The notes beneath the pieces are model-generated. The model saw only the letters and a list, made by a program, of their open reading frames with translations, had not been told where the DNA came from and ran no database searches. Positions 35,032 through 46,470 of a stretch of DNA of 64,000 nt are shown piece by piece; the first letter of the stretch is position 1, and each line of letters starts with the position of its first letter. A program made the position numbers and the translations under genes. This DNA is from Ignelater luminosus (lineage: Eukaryota; Arthropoda; Insecta; Coleoptera; Elateridae), in the NCBI GenBank assembly GCA_011009095.1, contig VTPC01008030.1, positions 27,141 through 91,140 on the forward strand. Reading direction: 5' to 3'.

Positions 35032-36552
35032 CAGTCAACGAAATTCAATTAATGCCACACACACAATATAATCTTATTAGAACTTTTTGCATGTTCTGAG
35101 ATAAGAACTGCAACCAAATCTCAATGTAATTATATGCATATGCAAACATGTAATGCTAACAGTACATTTACAATAAGAAATGCCCGAAATAAATTCATAT
35201 TCAGTTCTAAATGAATGATTATTGTGTTAAGTAGCAAAAAGTTATATAGTGAAATTTTATTAAGGCCGAGGGTAGAATTGTTGACCAAAAATAAAAAAAA
35301 AACTAAAGCTATTTGCTAGATAGGTAAGAGTTATTGTTTATCTACAAATACTTCAAACTTGATACTTTTTAGTAATAACATGGGACGTGGGAAAGACAAC
35401 AGAGGAAACAGCACAGATAAAGATACTTAAAAAGAGAAGAATAGCTAAAGATATTAAACGATCTCATCATGCTGTTGAAAACTAACTGAAGCTTGGCGAA
35501 AATTATGGAAAAAAAAGAAAATTTTTACCAAAATAGGAAGTTAACTAATCGAGACAGATGTAGAATTAGACGTGAAATCAGAGGATCTTCAATAACTGCA
35601 GTGGATATAAAAACTAAGTTACAGTCGTCAGTAACTGTAAGACGAATTCAACAGGTGCTACAATCTAATAAAGCCTTAATTTACACAAAAAGAGTAAAAA
35701 AGCCACCTTTATCACGACAACATAAAGAAGCTCGTCTACAATTTGCTCGAGATCACATGAGTTAGAGTCATGAATGGGAAAGAGTAATATTTTGCTACGA
35801 GAAGAAATTTAACTTAGACGGCCGCGATGGGTATCCTTTCTAATGGCATGACGTTCGGAAAGCAAAAGTAGTCAGAACGAGTCGCAATTTCGCAGTTGCA
35901 TGATATGGACAGCATTCTCTTCCTGTGGTAAATCTAAAATTGCTTGGATAACCAGCCGGACAAATGCAGAGAGCTATACTGGGATTTTAGAAGATGGACT
36001 GGTACCAATGATTGAGAACATTAGCCATTCACACTGCACGACGTGTAAAGAGTGGTTTTCTTCAAAAAAAATACCTATATCGACTTGGCCAGCAAGAAGT
36101 CCTGACCTTAATCCCATAGCAAAACTTATGGGGACATCTTGATCGTCAAGTCTATAGAGATGAAAAACAATATGACAGTGTAAATGATTTAAAAACTGTA
36201 ATTCGTGAAGCCTGGGCAACTATTTCATTGGAGCAGTTGCAGAAGCTAATCCACCCCGATAGACTTTTTGGGGTAATTCGTAACAATGACAATATGACTT
36301 ATTTTTCTTTGTAACTTGCATTGTTATCAACAGTGGCACTAATAAGATTTCACCCAATATTTTTGAGCTATTTAGTTTTTTCATAATTTCTATTGATCCT
36401 TTTAATAAATTTTAAATTTTCTATGATGTTTAGTTTATTACACAGCAATCACCTATATGGCTTAAGTACTATTACTACTATTTACTGTCACAGTCGGTTT
36501 AAGGTAAAAAATAGCGTAAAATATAGTGTGGCACTAACTGAATTTCGTTATG
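35032..36552 (+). mobile_element. Tc3-like transposon, ends intact
   Basis: A 1,521-bp element. Ends are CAGTCAACGAAATTCAAT on the left and the inverse CATAACGAAATTCAGTTA on the right, about 28 bp with a small length difference, flanked by TA at 35030-35031 and 36553-36554. It carries one intronless transposase pseudogene on the plus strand. Its right edge lies next to the tail of the family B gene. Confidence 0.88.
35379..36314 (+). pseudogene. Tc3-like transposase, pseudogene
   Basis: The trace begins MGRGKDNRGN at 35379, as in many Tc3-type transposases, followed in another frame by TAQIKILKKRRIAKDI and LKLGENYGKK. A clean open run at 35493-35760 holds the second helix-turn-helix (TNRDRCRIRREIRGSSITA, TVRRIQQVLQ). 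The catalytic part reads TAFSSCGKSKIAWITSRTN, then WPARSPDLNPI at 36090-36120. The C-terminus is DGxxDL-type text, VYRDEKQYDSVNDLKTVIRE, to the stop at 36312-36314. In the frame open here the expected Glu after NPI reads Ala because of a shift. Several other shifts and stops occur, so it is non-functional. Confidence 0.82.
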
Positions 36553-36569
36553 TACCTTGAGTTTATTTC

Positions 36570-39500
36570 TATTTAGTTCTTATATAGTAATTCTTTATTT
36601 GTCGGGTGGTGCACTATCCTGTTAATTAATTATTTTTCCACTGACTGAGTATTAGGAATATACATTTGTGTGTAACATGAAAGCAACGGTATTTCACTGT
36701 CCGGCATCATACCTTTTTCTGCTATTTCTCACAATATCTCCACAGATAAAATAGAAGTAAGTGGTGTCACAAACAAATTTTGCCACTGAATCAACTCGCT
36801 ACAAACACAAGCATTGAAATTGAATTACAAATTTTCTAATAGTTGGTGTTTTAATTTGGGAACGAGCTTTTATAATTCGCCTACTAGTCCAGTCAATAAA
36901 TGCCCAAAAGTGGATTGTAGAGGACATAGAAAGGGGGAGAATTTTTCTCTTTAGGAATGTGTTGGGGGTAGTTAGGAGGCAAAGATACTAAAAGTCCCTC
37001 TTTTCGGTTTCTTGCTTATAACTCGGAAACGGTGCGTGGTACGATAAGAAGTATTTCCTACAAAGTAAAAGATAATTAAATTTCCTACAATTTTCTTTCT
37101 ATGTGTTATAGTTTCCGAGATATTCGCCAGCGCAGATCTGTAATTTTTGAAAACCTTTTTTTGCCTTGCATGTTTTGTCGAAGTTGTCCTACTAACTCCT
37201 CAGTCTTATGTTTTCGGAAAAGTCGTCAGACAGGGAGTTGCAGAGCATTACATTTTCTTTAAAAATATGTATATTTACTAATTTATCTTATGCAGGTCAG
37301 AAGTTACAGCAATTTGAGATTTTCGGATAAATTTCGTGATATCTCAAGAAAGCTATACTTTCGTTATTATTGTTATTTATGTATTAAGAAACTGGAATCT
37401 TACCTATCCTTGGCAAATTCCAGTTTTTTAATACATAAATAACAATAATACCGAAAGTATAGTTTTCTTGAAAAATCACGAAATTTATCCGAAAACTTCA
37501 AATTGCTGTAACTTCTGATCTGTCGAAGATAAATTAGTAAATATATATATTACCTTTCCACCCCCCCTCCCTAAAGCGGCAGGGCTAGGGGCGGGGACTT
37601 TTAGTATCTTTGCCTCCTTACTACCTACAACGTATTCCTCAAGAGAAGAATTCCTCTACAACCCCCTTTTGAACATTCATTGACTTTTCTTGAGAAATCA
37701 CGAAATGTATCCAAAGACTTCAAATTGCCGTAACCTGTGACCTGTAGAAGATAAATTAGTAACTATTACATATTTCTAAAGGGGACTGAATGCTCTACAA
37801 CTTTCTGTCTGACAACTTTTCTGTAAAACATAAGGCTGAGGAGTTAGAAGGACAAGTTTGATGAAAAATGTGAGGCAAAAAACGTTTTTCGAAAATTATC
37901 GATCTTTACTCGCGAATATCTCGGAAACTATAACAGATAGAAAGAAAATGAATAAAAATAGTCTTGTAGGAAATTTAATTATCTTTTATTTTGTAGGGAA
38001 TACTTCTTACCGTACGACGCACCGTTTCCGAGTTATAAGCAAGAAACCGAAAAGTGGGACTTTTTCACCCCCCCTCCCCCTCTGAAGCGGCAGGTCTACG
38101 GACGGGAACTTTTAGTATCTTTGCCTCCTAACTACCCCCCAACACATTCCTAAAGAGAAAAATTCTCCCCCTTTCCATGTTCTCTATAACCCCTTCGTTG
38201 ACTGGACTATGCAGGCCAATTCCCTTAAAGTTTTATTGCTGTCAGCTAACATACATAACAAAACATTTTTGGAGTGACCATAGTATTCATTTCTTTGAAT
38301 TATAGAGTCAATAATTTTTTTTAAATCTTCTTGAAGATATTTTGTCCTTCTTATGGTTTCCCATAAGTGGTAAGCTCCTTGGACGGAAGATAACTTGCTT
38401 TTAATTTTAAACCACATTGGTCCATATACCTTCATTACAAATGTTGCGAGAACTTGTAGATTTTCAGTTGGTTCTGAAGTCGCTCTACATACAAACGTAA
38501 AATTCTATTGACCGTAGTGAGCCATCTCGAATGTGAAAGTTGCTCTGGTTGCTTTTTTACTAATGCCAGTGGACAATTCCCAGTTAAAATTGCTGTCATT
38601 ATTTGATATAAATATTTTTGATCGGTTCTTAGAATGATTTCGGTGGTAATGTCTGGTAATTCTGTTGAGATGGAACGGAAATTTTTCACAAGTTTGTAAA
38701 TGCTTGCCTATTGGACCGAATCAGAAAAACATCGACATCCCGAAGTTTGACCATCCATAGGAGAAGGTGCCTAAAGGAGATTTCGTTGGAATGCAACTGA
38801 CACACAAGCCATTGCAAATTTCTTTTCAACTCTATCTCTAAAAGACGAATCACTTCACCTACTGTCCCATCACAGCAGATAACTAACAACGCTGAAATAT
38901 CATTTATTTCCTTCAAATTTGCAAAATACTTTGTTTTATATTGTCAGCAGCCCCTGTTTCACAAGTTAAGTGACCAATATAATTATCGCTAGCTTTTTAA
39001 GAAGAATGTAGTGATCTTCTATCTTAACGGACCGATGGAATATCCCAACTACTTTATCAACATTTAGAATTTTATCCCTTCTACCATCAAAGTACAACGC
39101 TATCAATTGTTCTATTTCATTGTTGTTTTGAAGAGATTGTATCATTTGGGACCTTTCCCGTCGAATTTTAGAACGGTCCACAATAAAACTTGGATCTTCT
39201 TCGCTTATGATGCCAACGTCTCTCAAAACTGCAAAAGCAATTATGGCAGCTGATCTGTCAGAAATGCCTGTGCGATCGCATGCAGGTGCAACTAACAGAA
39301 GTTTATCTCGCATCTGTCTTGAACTGGGACCTTTTGCTTCTAACACTCCTATATCGCCTCGCCATTTATTTTCCTTTTTGTATTGTTTGTTGAAATTATA
39401 AAAAGCGGGTCTGTTTGGACTGATTCAGGTTCTTCATAATCTGAAACGTCAATAAACATGATTGTTGATTGCCGCCTTTGTAAATTTCAAGTTTCCTTTG

Positions 39501-39800
39501 CGTTTCGAGAAAGTTTTTCTTTAGATACCCTCTTTTGGTGCTTCAGTATTTTTAATGACTCCAGTTTATCGATGGAACCTATTATAATTTTTCTGACAGT
39601 GTTTTGGTCAGTTAAAAAGTCTCTTTCTTATTTGGGGATTTTTTCGCAGTTACACTTTTCTGTTGCATTTACATATATGATGAAATATCAAGGTTTTTTC
39701 GAATCCAACTTTTCAATTTTTTCAATATATTCTTGATTTCCTTGACGTCCTTTGAATGGTTTTAACAGATTTCTGTATTTTTCATGATATCAAATTAGCA
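36570..39800 (-). pseudogene. Broken copy of an uncharacterised arthropod repeat family (family B), split by a palindromic element
   Basis: Minus-strand pieces from upstream to downstream: 38966-39346 (LLVAPACDRTGISDRSAAII, IRRERSQM, LIALYFDGRRD), 38686-38916 (ICCDGTVGEVIRLLEIELKR, LQWLVCQLHSNE), 38435-38689 (ELPDITTEI, RTDQKYLYQIMTAI, HSRWLTTVNRILRLYV) and 38184-38435 (MKVYGPMWFKIKSKLSS, HLWETIRRTKYL). Beyond the palindromic element the trace resumes at 36886 with RRIIKARSQIKTPTIRKFV and QWQNLFVTPLTSIL. I recognise the order ACDRTG...YFDGR...CDGT...LQWLVCQLHxNE...HSRWLTTxNR from many unannotated, multi-copy arthropod proteins. The conserved acidic residues (CDRT, YFDGR, CDGT) could form a nuclease-like active site, but this is conjecture. 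The copy has several breaks. Confidence 0.7.
36887..38207. mobile_element. Palindromic (foldback) non-autonomous element 2
   Basis: A 1,321-bp element with ends GTCCAGTCAA on the left and TTGACTGGAC on the right, flanked by TA at 36885-36886 and 38208-38209. The long arms (about 36887-37300 and 37780-38207) are inverted copies, sharing for example AACTCGGAAACGGTGCG and GGAGGCAAAGATACTAAAAG. The centre holds another inverted pair around 37340-37500 (TTATTTATGTATTAAG against its inverse) and an extra partial copy of the arm end at about 37590-37700. It has no coding capacity. It splits the family B gene, whose reading resumes on the other side, so both borders are supported independently. Confidence 0.9.
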
Positions 39801-40440
39801 TCTGCAAGGCCCGCTTATGAATTACTGTCGGTAGTAAGGATTTTCTCCAAATCTCGAGCCCTCGCACCTCCTCAAGATGACAGTTTTTTTAACAAATATT
39901 TTGCACAATTTATCTCGAGCTATTAATGCAACTTTTGGGCGGTATTCCATTACAATTATTTAAAATTAGATTTTTCTCACCACCCTACCACCCTAGTGCA
40001 CCATTTATATTCTTACCATAATTACTTCCGAAATCAAGTAGTACTGTGTTTGCAATTTCGAACGTAAAAAGCTTATTCTAAAGAATCTCTTCTCGTAAAT
40101 TTATATTGACTAGTTTAGTGCTAAATTTAGTGGACGCTAAAATCATTTAATCCCCTTACATTCGTAGCTAAGACAATAAAAGACAAGTGCTGACGTTTGA
40201 GTTATCCACAACCTTCTTGCAAAGAACCAATCTTCCTAAATTTATTTTTTGTTGGCACTGTAAATTAAATTCCTATAAGTTCTTAGAAAAAAAGATTACG
40301 ATACAGAAATATTTTCTTTATAATTAACTTTTTGTTTGTTAACGTTTTTAATAAAATAAATTGACTATACAACAAAGAAAAAATTATAAATTTTTGAAAA
40401 TGAAACAAAAACGAAATTAAAGTTTTTTATTCAACACATT
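39801..40440. other. AT-rich stretch, no recognised gene
   Basis: Between the family B remnant and the possible small exon at 40445. No signature is seen apart from the TTTATT at 40426-40431, which is the AATAAA of the minus-strand frame described next. Confidence 0.4.
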
Positions 40441-40444
40441 GGAT

Positions 40445-40489
40445 CTACCGACGACGCCGACGTTTAAATTTCCTGAAAACAGCTGACAT
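40445..40489 (-). other. Tiny basic frame or terminal exon with poly(A) signal
   Basis: On the minus strand the frame reads MSAVFRKFKRRRRR followed by TAG. A pyrimidine-rich tract ending in TTTTCAG lies inside it, so an alternative reading is a terminal exon beginning at 40472 and ending KFKRRRRR. An AATAAA follows 13 bases after the stop (40426-40431) with a T-rich tract beyond, the layout of a short 3' UTR. A C-terminal arginine run suggests nucleic-acid binding, but nothing is identified. No upstream exon was found. Confidence 0.3.
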
Positions 40490-40811
40490 ATTACAAGAGA
40501 AAAAAAAAAGATAAATTACGTTCCAACAAAAATTCCAAATTAAAAATACAAAATAACACATATTATAAATTGAAAAAATTTTAAAAGCATCCAATTACAT
40601 TCTTTCTAAATCTTAAAAGTTCCTCCCCCGAACTTAAAACAGATTTCTGGACTATTCTATTGGTCGTCTGAAAATGTGTCACATGTAAATGAGTCGTCTT
40701 AAGAATATTTCACTGAATCCCGACACTAACTTAATTGCTTTCACAGTAATCAGTGCATTTAAACGGCGTTTATTAAGTTATGTGTGAAAGTTCGCGTTTA
40801 TTTAATTTAGT

Positions 40812-41403
40812 ATGCATTTTATAAACAATATCAAAATGGAAACTGATCAATTCGTACCATCTTCGAGTCCTACTAATTTTGATTATTATTCGGCAAATAT
40901 TTTAAATTACGCCACTTTTGCGCACAGCACTTCATTGTATTGTAACAATCTTCCATATAAAGAAAACTATTCCCATTTTAATGAACGAATTGACTATCGT
41001 GATGTTAATTATCAAAATATTTTTGGTTTCTCTAATTATATTAAAAATGGAAGTGCTTATGCCGCAAATGAATTGAATCATTCTTTTTCAACTGAAGATG
41101 TTTCAATGTCTAGCACTCCTTCCCCACATTCCAACTTTATAAATTATTGTTATCAAAGAGAGTACGAATCCCCAGAAAATCAGCACGAAAAGAAAATTAA
41201 TGATTTAATATACGCAAACGAAATTGAATTAAAATATTGTGATCCTTCAGAACAGAGCATTAAATATCAATCGGAATGGAATTGTTGCGAAGATGACTAC
41301 AAGAATTCAAGATATTATGGCACCACTTTGCGATCAGAAACTTACGAAGAATCATCTTCTGATGGACTAATAATTAATTCTTCAACTTCAGAGGAAATAT
41401 CAG
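40812..41403 (+). CDS. First coding exon of an unidentified host gene (possible regulatory protein)
   Basis: The frame opens at 40812 (MHFINNIKMETDQF). The second Met at 40836 has the better start context (CAAAATGG) and may be the true start. It stays open for about 197 codons and reaches a strong splice donor (ATATCAG, then GTGAGAAG) after the first base of a codon. In-frame sequence past it to 41456 is probably intron. The peptide is rich in Tyr, Asn, Ser and Glu, with no membrane segment or signal peptide, and looks disordered: TNFDYYSANILNYATF, SMSSTPSPHSNFINYC, EESSSDGLIINSSTSEE. Such N-termini are common in developmental transcription factors (homeobox, bHLH), but no DNA-binding domain follows within the window, so the gene is not named. 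No transposon family match was recognised. Confidence 0.6.
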
Positions 41404-43630
41404 GTGAGAAGTTATATCTCTTTCCTAGAGTCTTTTTCGATAAATTCTCGATATGATGATGATGATAATACACGATAAATATTTGATTTTTACTAATTAT
41501 TATTGGAATGTGGATATCAATTATATTGTTTACTTAAAAAGGAATTTCCAGGGAATTCCGAATTAAGCAACTAATATCTCAACTCAAATCACACTTGTTA
41601 TCTTTAATGATATTATTGAGAAATCCGGAATTTTATGGTTGCAGTTTTGAAAATCCAAACAAAACATTTATGTATCATTATGTTGATCAAGCTTAAGTGT
41701 TTTGTGCTTCAATTACAAAATAATGGTCTGTTTAAACTTCAAGCAAAAAACAAATAGTACTGTGTCTGTAAAAACACTGCAAATCATGATTTGCAACTAA
41801 AAGTGGAATTATTTTATTGGAAATAGCAGAAAATATGTTGCTTAATAAATAAACAATTTCTTACTTTTGAATTATTTTTATACATTTCAACAATATTTTT
41901 GTATTGTCTATTACTCATTTCTATTTGGCTTGTTAATGCATTCTGGAATATTAATCATATCGTGTATTTTCTAGAAAACAAAAACTACACCTCTTCTTAC
42001 TACGTAAAATTCTCTAATAGTACTATGGCATTTCTTTAGATATTTATGAATATAGTAATAGCGAATGTCATTAACTGCTGAGTTAGTAAGATACAAAAAA
42101 CACTAGGATATTCTAAAAAGTTGCCTATTTTATGTACGTGAGACACACGATGTTTCTTATGCCATATAAGAAAGGAAAACTGTTGGCAATCAATACAAAA
42201 CAAAACACAATCTCAACAATTCACCTATTTTGAATATTTTTAAACGCATTCCGACGGATGGTTTTGCTTAGCTCGTTACAGACAATTTTAAAGTGTTCAA
42301 AAAGATTTTGCCCATTGTAATTATTTAATTAGCATATTTACTGCAGACGGTATAGTTCAATATGGGATTGTTTTGGCAACAGTGAATAATATACGATGGG
42401 CCAAAGGTTTCTATAAGCAACCTTAAAAATTTCTATCGTATGACATTGAAGTTATCATTCGTTTCTGAAACCACTTTCCTCTATAACCAATGATGGATTT
42501 AGGCTTAGGCCCGCGAGGCTGGGCCGCAAAATTTAAGAGGCAACAAAATTTAGGAGACGATAAAAATTCGAAATTCATAGTTTCCCAGTGACTCTGAAAA
42601 AATTTGCAAACAAAAGGGGCGCCATATCAAAGTAGGCCTAGGGCGCAATCAAACCTAAATCCGCTTATGTCTATAAGATACCACCGGTATTTGTTCGACT
42701 GTTTCGTTTTGCATGCTAACCAGATTTATTTCAATGATCGTAGAGCAAAACAGTACAATGCAATTTATATCCTGTAATGTGAGGCGTATAGAAGCAAAAC
42801 TCACTCTTTGTTGATTTGATAGTTTCAAGATATCTGCAAAAAACGTCCTGGATTGGATTCCTTCCATTTTCGAGTGAACACTTTTCACAGTAGATGGTAG
42901 CAGTCATTTAAAAATCATTTTTATGTATTGCACACGTCACTGATTATTGATAAAGCAGAAATTCAGGATTTAAAATTGTAAAGAGTGAGTTTTGCCCCCA
43001 ACTGTTTCAAAGAGATACTTTAGCAGCTGAATGTTTGCCTAAAATAGGCAAAAGCAATATTAATAACTCGCTGAGTTTTTTTTTATAATACAGTAATTTA
43101 TTGTCAGGTAGAGCATCATTAACTAAGTATTACAACATACAACATTAACAGAAAACTGAATGTATTTGAATATTTAAACCTGAAAGCGCATTTCTTTAAA
43201 ACACTAAAAAATATTTTAATAATCACGTCACATAAATTAATACAGTGTAATTTCCTTTGCAAAATTAAAGTTCGAGGTCTTGATACTGGGGATTGTGGCA
43301 CTATTCTTCAGAAGAAGCTCCAGTACTTTGTTCTGGTGTTGACTTTGTATTTCGTTTTCAACCTATTACTCCTCTGGAGCATAGGGCGCCGTACTACGTA
43401 GATGGAATTAATACATTTTTGTTAAACAGGAGTTCGGGATTAGTTTTTCAGTTGGTACCAAACTGAGATATTAGTATAGGCAATCAATGCTGTTTTTATC
43501 CCCTGTAAGCTGTCTTCCAAATGAAAGAGGATTGGGAGACAATGCAGAAACTTTTTTTCCTTACTTGCACACTCCTTTCGCCACTCTAGTGTTAGAAAAA
43601 TAGTTTCGTTCACCTTGTACAGCAATGTTT
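41404..43630. other. Probable intron or intergenic sequence
   Basis: If the exon at 40812 is real, this is the start of its first intron, which would extend more than 22 kb to the window end and contain several transposons. No second exon was recognised. A possible 168-bp MITE at 42495-42662 is listed separately. Confidence 0.45.
42495..42662. mobile_element. Possible short MITE (hAT-like ends)
   Basis: Imperfect inverted repeats: GGATTTAGGCTTAGGCC on the left and the inverse of GGATTTAGGTTTGATTGC on the right, with GC-rich text just inside (GGCTGGGCCGC; GGCCTAGGGCGC). Length is about 168 bp. Ends of the form GGATTTAGGC are common in short insect hAT derivatives. No target duplication could be fixed. 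Confidence 0.4.
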
Positions 43631-43639
43631 TCTTTACCG

Positions 43640-44500
43640 TTTAGGGTTAGAATAAATCTTCACTATTATTGAATTGGATAGGTATACCAGGAACCAGGTA
43701 CCTTTAGAACTTTTTTCCAGTTAAAAATGGTCTATTGGTCACTGCTCCTAAGTGTTGCATGTTGTTTGACGATTTCATCGTATTCATTATGTTTTACAAT
43801 AGTAGATTTCTTTTTATGCTTTTTTCACTCAAACGAAACACTCGATCTGGAGGCATAAATGAGTGGTCAACCATTGGAAAAACTAATTCTAGCTTTGAAA
43901 TTGTCTTTGGGGCATCTTTTAGGAGTCATGATGAAAGTGCTATTGCAATCATGGTAAGTACTGTTTTTGTTTTGGCCTCCACAGCTATCAGCAAAGAGGG
44001 GCACAGTAGCAGTTGATTCTCGAAAAGTAAAGTGCTTTAAAAAATGCTATTGCATTTGAATCCTTGGCTGCATCAGTTTCTAACCAATTATAAGCCACAA
44101 CGTGAGATGGATCTAGGCGTTCTTTATTAGAACCACCATTAACAATAGCAAAACTGTAATAATTTATCTGTTGACTAAAGTAGCACGCCTGATCTGGTAA
44201 TTTAGGTAGAGCCAAAACCTGTCTACGACAATAATAAACATTTTAATAGTGTGTATGTGCAGATCACATAACAAAATACAAAGATGTCTATTGGCCAAAA
44301 TGCAAAGAGATACATTTGTCACTAATCTGTCAAGGCAAAGAGTAAGTTTTGCATCTAACGCAACATTTTGTTATCTTATTTCCGTATCAAAGAGCAATCT
44401 TTGGTCAAAAATAACGTAACCACAAAATTTGTTGAAAAATTTATCCAGGGACGTATTTAACTCCTTTTTCAAAATTTTGTTAAAGAGAAAGTTTTGCATC
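43640..44500 (-). pseudogene. Broken copy of an uncharacterised arthropod repeat family with a CGGQNKN motif (family C)
   Basis: Minus strand 43988-44215 reads LPKLPDQACYFSQQINYYSF, AIVNGGSNKERLDPSHVV, YNWLETDAAKDSNAIAFF. Next comes VPLFADSCGGQNKNST at about 43940-44005 and, in another frame, LELVFPMVDHSFMPPDRVF at about 43840-43900. The sequence of Y(F/L)xRQ, the DxCGGQNKN box and FPVxGHSFxPPDRVF is a recurrent set in multi-copy, unannotated arthropod proteins. The Asp and the surrounding invariant residues suggest a catalytic centre, not known to me to be characterised. The copy is broken by several shifts; the region up to about 44500 is faint. Confidence 0.65.
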
Positions 44501-45011
44501 TATACGCCTCATATATTATATCTTTTTCAACTTTGTTCCCATAACTGAAACGGTCAAATAGTACACTCTGTGATCTCCTGATGAGGGTTATTTTTTCTTA
44601 GAAATCAACCTATAGTTGGCATGTTCCATCGACCTTGTTACGATGCGATTTTTGCTTAGGTCTTTAATTTACCAAACCTCTGTCTGCATCCAACTTTAGC
44701 AAAATAAATTCGTTTTAATTCACCTTTCTACAATAAATCAGTATCCTGTTATATTGTTGGTCTTTTTGCAATTTTATCATTTTTCTACTTAGCAGAAAAG
44801 AGAACTTGAACGATCGTCGTGTGTGAAGGTTCGTAGTTAGACTTACACCCTTAGCTTAGTGGCGGATTAAGGTGTTGAGACCTCTTTGATTAATTTAACT
44901 ATTTTATGTTTTGTTTAATTAAATTATTCTTCGCTTTTGGCAGATTAAAGGAACCTGCGCTGATGTGATCCTCTAACCACATACCAACTTTGGCAAGATT
45001 TGCTTTAACTA

Positions 45012-46468
45012 CACTCAGGTGCAACAAAAAAGTTTCCAACTAATTTTCTCAAGGTTTATTAGAGCAGACACGAAAGTTATGCTCTAAATTGTATATCTTA
45101 GTTTTCTTAACTTCATAGGCATCTAAAGAATTAAAAAACCAGTAGATATGGAGTGCTGGGGCATATTTATTTAAAGAAAACGACTAATGCTTGAACACAA
45201 CTTGAAAATGATTATTCAGTATCTGGTATTACCTCCTTTAGCTCTGATTACAGCTTGCATGTGCTTTTACATGCTGCTAATTAAAGTACGGAAATAATCT
45301 TGAGGGATATTCTCCCACTCTTCTTGAAACGCGTTTATCTAACATGTCCCAAGCATGCTCGATCGGACTCATGTCCGGCAAGCATGCTGGCCAATCCATA
45401 CAGGTTATCTCAACTTCTTCCAAATATTGATTTACACTTTGTGAAACATGCGGCCTTGCATTGTCATACATTAGGAGGAAATCTCTTTCAATAAATGAAG
45501 CAAATGAAACAACAGGGTCTTCCAGAATGTCGTTAATGTATCGGTGTGCTGTTAAAGACTCCCCTTCGACAAAGACAAGTTTCGTACCGGCTGCTTCTGA
45601 AATACCAGCCCATACCATAATAGAGCCTCCATTATCACTGACTCGTGGAACAAACGTACAAGCTGCACATTGTTCAGCTGCCTTTCTCCACACTCGTTGT
45701 CGACCATCTGATGAATAAAGGCAAAACCTAGATTCATTAGTAAACAGTACAGCTTTCCGGTGCTCCAATGTCCATGCCAAGTGATTATGAGCAAATTGTA
45801 GCTTGGCTGTTCAATGGCGCGGCAATTTTGGTCCATGAGCTGGTCTACATCCGCTAATCTTCTGCGAACTGTCCACACATTTACATCGACACCACAAACC
45901 TCTCTATGTTGATTTCTTGCTTCAACAGACATAAAAGTACAGTTTCGTAACATACGTAAGGTAATGAAACGATCATCAGCAGCCGTTGTTTTCCCTTTCT
46001 TACCAGATTCCGGCCTTCGTGTATTCCTGCCAGTTTCTCTAAACCTTTACACACATTTTCGAACCGCTGTATGAGTGCAATGAAGGACTCTAGCAATATA
46101 ACGCAAACTTCGACCATCTTCCACAAGAGCTATAGCTTTTGCAGGATCTTCGGCACTTAGATGCATCAGGAGAAGACGAAAACAGGACAACAACAAGAAG
46201 AATTAAAAGAATTAAAATAAAGTTTTGTAAACAAACACACACCAATGTTTATCTGTCATTGAAAATTGATATCTTTCAACTGCTTCTAACAAACAATAAG
46301 AAATAGCGCACAGAATAATACAGTAGGACATGAAATCAGTTCTAGTAGTTGATACAGCGAAAGGGTAGGTAACCGTTGTTTTATATTTGGTTAAATCAGT
46401 TTAAATGTTATACATTTCGTGAATTAACTACTTATTATTAAGTGGAAACTTTTCATTGCACCTGAGTG
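45012..46468 (-). mobile_element. Tc1-like transposon (copy D), ends intact
   Basis: A 1,457-bp element with inverted ends CACTCAGGTGCAACAAAA and its near-inverse, about 27 bp, flanked by TA at 45010-45011 and 46469-46470. It holds a single transposase pseudogene on the minus strand. Its ends resemble those of copy C in the first bases (CACTCAG) but differ further in. Confidence 0.9.
45277..46170 (-). pseudogene. Tc1 transposase (DD34E type), pseudogene
   Basis: The N-terminal part, about 45900-46165, contains KAIALVEDGRSLRYIARVL and RFRETGRNTRRPESGKKG, the paired helix-turn-helix and GRPR-type linker. The catalytic part at 45277-45780 is open for 167 codons: AVLFTNESRFCLYSSDGRQR, SIMVWAGISEAAG, FLLMYDNARPHVS and LPDMSPIEHAWDML. 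Thirty-four residues separate the second Asp and the Glu. The first catalytic Asp (expected FTDESR) is Asn here, so even this open domain would be inactive. A frameshift near 45750-45830 separates the two halves. Confidence 0.88.
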
Positions 46469-46470
46469 TA

